Origin: Simkania negevensis
GTDB lineage: Bacteria > Chlamydiota > Chlamydiia > Chlamydiales > JAFITR01
Direction: 5' to 3'
DNA length: 5,915 bases
Assembly (NCBI GenBank): GCA_017116025.1
Contig: JAFITR010000095.1
Span: 1 to 5,915 of the forward strand
This document shows positions 5,308 through 5,915 of this stretch, piece by piece. Position numbers and translations under genes: made by a program. The notes beneath the pieces are model-generated. The model did no database searches. It was not told the origin of the DNA and was given only the letters and a program-made list of their open reading frames with translations. Numbering within the stretch: position 1 is the first letter of the stretch; the number at the start of each line of letters is the position of its first letter.

Positions 5308-5715
5308 ACGGCTCTAACAACAACAGCTCAAAATTCTTTTCCACTGCTATTTATTTATAATCACCCCACTAAAACAAATTGTACTTTTTACCACATCATC
5401 CGGATTCCCGATGCATACGAGGAGAGAAAAGCCGACTTTTTGGGCGAACAAATTCAGCGCATCGCACGTTTTGCGCGTTACACCCTACAGGGCTTACACA
5501 TAAACCATCACGTAACAGGCGCTGCGTTAAAAGAGATCCTTTCCCATAACCAACTATACGATACTCACCCGAGCATATCGGATCATTGTATGAACGTACT
5601 CGACAACAAACAACAACCAAACTTTAATAAAATCCAGACCATTTTAAAACGCTATATCAATGCATTAGAAGCTCTCCAACAGAAGCTAAAAACTCCTGTT
5701 CCTGTTAGGTCTTAA
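5305..5715 (+). CDS. Single-module beta-type repeat protein (gene 4, 136 aa)
   Basis: I do not recognise this protein. It consists almost entirely of one module (about residues 12-129): LLFIYNH, then CTFYHIIRIP (26-35), ADFLGEQIQRIARFAR (43-58), LYDTHPSI (84-91) and a last helix ILKRYINALEALQQKL (113-128). FYH and E-x-IQR are shared with the beta-type modules of genes 1 and 2, so it looks like a beta module standing alone, with only a short tail, PVPVRS. The N-terminus MTALTTTAQN is Thr-rich like the other family members. A good GGAG site precedes it. Following gene 3 (an alpha-like module) at 47 bases, it reproduces as two cistrons the alpha-beta order that genes 1 and 2 have within one chain. 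No signal peptide or membrane helix is seen. Confidence 0.88.
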   Translation: MTALTTTAQNSFPLLFIYNHPTKTNCTFYHIIRIPDAYEERKADFLGEQIQRIARFARYTLQGLHINHHVTGAALKEILSHNQLYDTHPSISDHCMNVLDNKQQPNFNKIQTILKRYINALEALQQKLKTPVPVRS

Positions 5716-5847
5716 TGTATCTTGGCCTCTCCAAAGTACAACATAAAGTCCTCCGGGGCAAAAAACACAATATTCTTTGTAACTATTTTCGATGCTAAGA
5801 AACTCTACAACTAACCCCCCAGAAGGAGTATTGCTTTTTCTTCAGAC

Positions 5848-5876
5848 CGAAGGTCGAAATTGTTGTCAGACCTTCG
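5848..5876. repeat. 8-bp inverted repeat (hairpin)
   Basis: CGAAGGTC (5848-5855) and GACCTTCG (5869-5876) are perfect reverse complements around a 13-base loop. A short competing hairpin GACC-GAA-GGTC lies at 5845-5855. No T-run follows on the + strand within a normal distance, so a rho-independent terminator is not supported. The right arm overlaps the repeat shared with 4413-4425. Confidence 0.55.
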
Positions 5877-5894
5877 CCCTGCTCGAGTTTGGCA
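5871..5894 (-). repeat. Intergenic repeat fragment, copy 2
   Basis: CCTTCGCCCTGCT (5871-5883) is a direct copy of 4413-4425. The overlapping TGCTCGAGTTTGGCA (5880-5894) is the reverse complement of 4396-4410. The two parts are thus joined in a different orientation from copy 1, as if one half had inverted around the TGCTCGAG palindromic core. Confidence 0.6.
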
Positions 5895-5915
5895 GTTTTA
5901 CAAAAAAATGAATAT

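Larger units (their letters stand above)
5716..5915 (+). other. Intergenic tail after gene 4
   Basis: I see no gene in these 200 bases. AATATTCTTT (5769-5778) recalls the leader block before gene 1 and is followed by an A/C-rich stretch, but the 26-base core of the leader is absent. AAGGAG (5823-5828) has only a TTG two bases later, which is too close to be convincing. A hairpin and a repeat fragment occupy 5848-5894. An ATG at 5908 runs off the window and cannot be judged. No hairpin with a following U-tract is present, so a terminator for gene 4 is not evident. Confidence 0.5.

Noticed and set aside
5769..5815. Possible third leader copy (AATATTCTTT followed by A/C-rich sequence)
   Set aside because: Only ten bases match and the 26-base core block is missing, which is not enough in an AT-rich region.
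1..5915. CRISPR array, insertion sequence, integrase or toxin-antitoxin pair
   Set aside because: There are no regularly spaced direct repeats, no transposase or integrase motifs, no terminal inverted repeats around a coding unit, and no small gene pair with recognisable toxin or antitoxin features.

Overview
The window looks bacterial: four long, intron-free ORFs on the + strand, short gaps, a GGAG-type ribosome binding site before the last gene, and a G+C content in the mid-40s % judged by eye. There is no tRNA, rRNA, transposase, CRISPR array or recognisable housekeeping gene to fix the lineage. A lineage-specific, tandemly duplicated family of unknown proteins is typical of accessory regions, for example in host-associated Gram-negative bacteria. 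That placement is inference only; the taxon cannot be determined here.

Layout. Positions 1-262 hold an AT-rich stretch, a candidate sigma70 promoter (TTGACA/TGTAAT) and a G-rich segment able to form several hairpins. A leader repeat follows (263-334), then gene 1 (348-2318, 656 aa) and gene 2 (2371-4362, 663 aa, with an alternative start at 2383). The 160-base gap after gene 2 carries a second copy of the leader (4448-4524), followed by gene 3 (4523-5257, 244 aa) and gene 4 (5305-5715, 136 aa). The last 200 bases (5716-5915) show no gene, only a hairpin and a repeat fragment shared with the gene 2/gene 3 gap.

The main result is that all four proteins are built from one repeated module of about 110-125 residues, present nine times. 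Its pattern is a short strand, F-x-H-T-I-x-I-P, a helix with F-L-x-x-E-A-x-R-I, then H-N-x-D-Q-I-H-P-T-I, and a last helix with R-Y-x-x-x-L. I do not recognise it as a known domain. Modules come in an alpha type (HPTI-like) and a beta type (FYHTLNL, HPDF-like) that alternate. Gene 1 is a divergent N-terminal module plus alpha-beta, gene 2 is alpha-beta-alpha-beta, and genes 3 and 4 look like an alpha-type and a beta-type module on separate cistrons. Ser/Thr/Pro-rich linkers separate the modules.

The repeated leader suggests two transcription units, genes 1-2 and genes 3-4, derived by duplication. No catalytic motif, convincing signal peptide or transmembrane segment is visible in the four proteins. 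They could be structural, adhesive, effector-like or regulatory scaffold proteins; the sequence alone does not decide.
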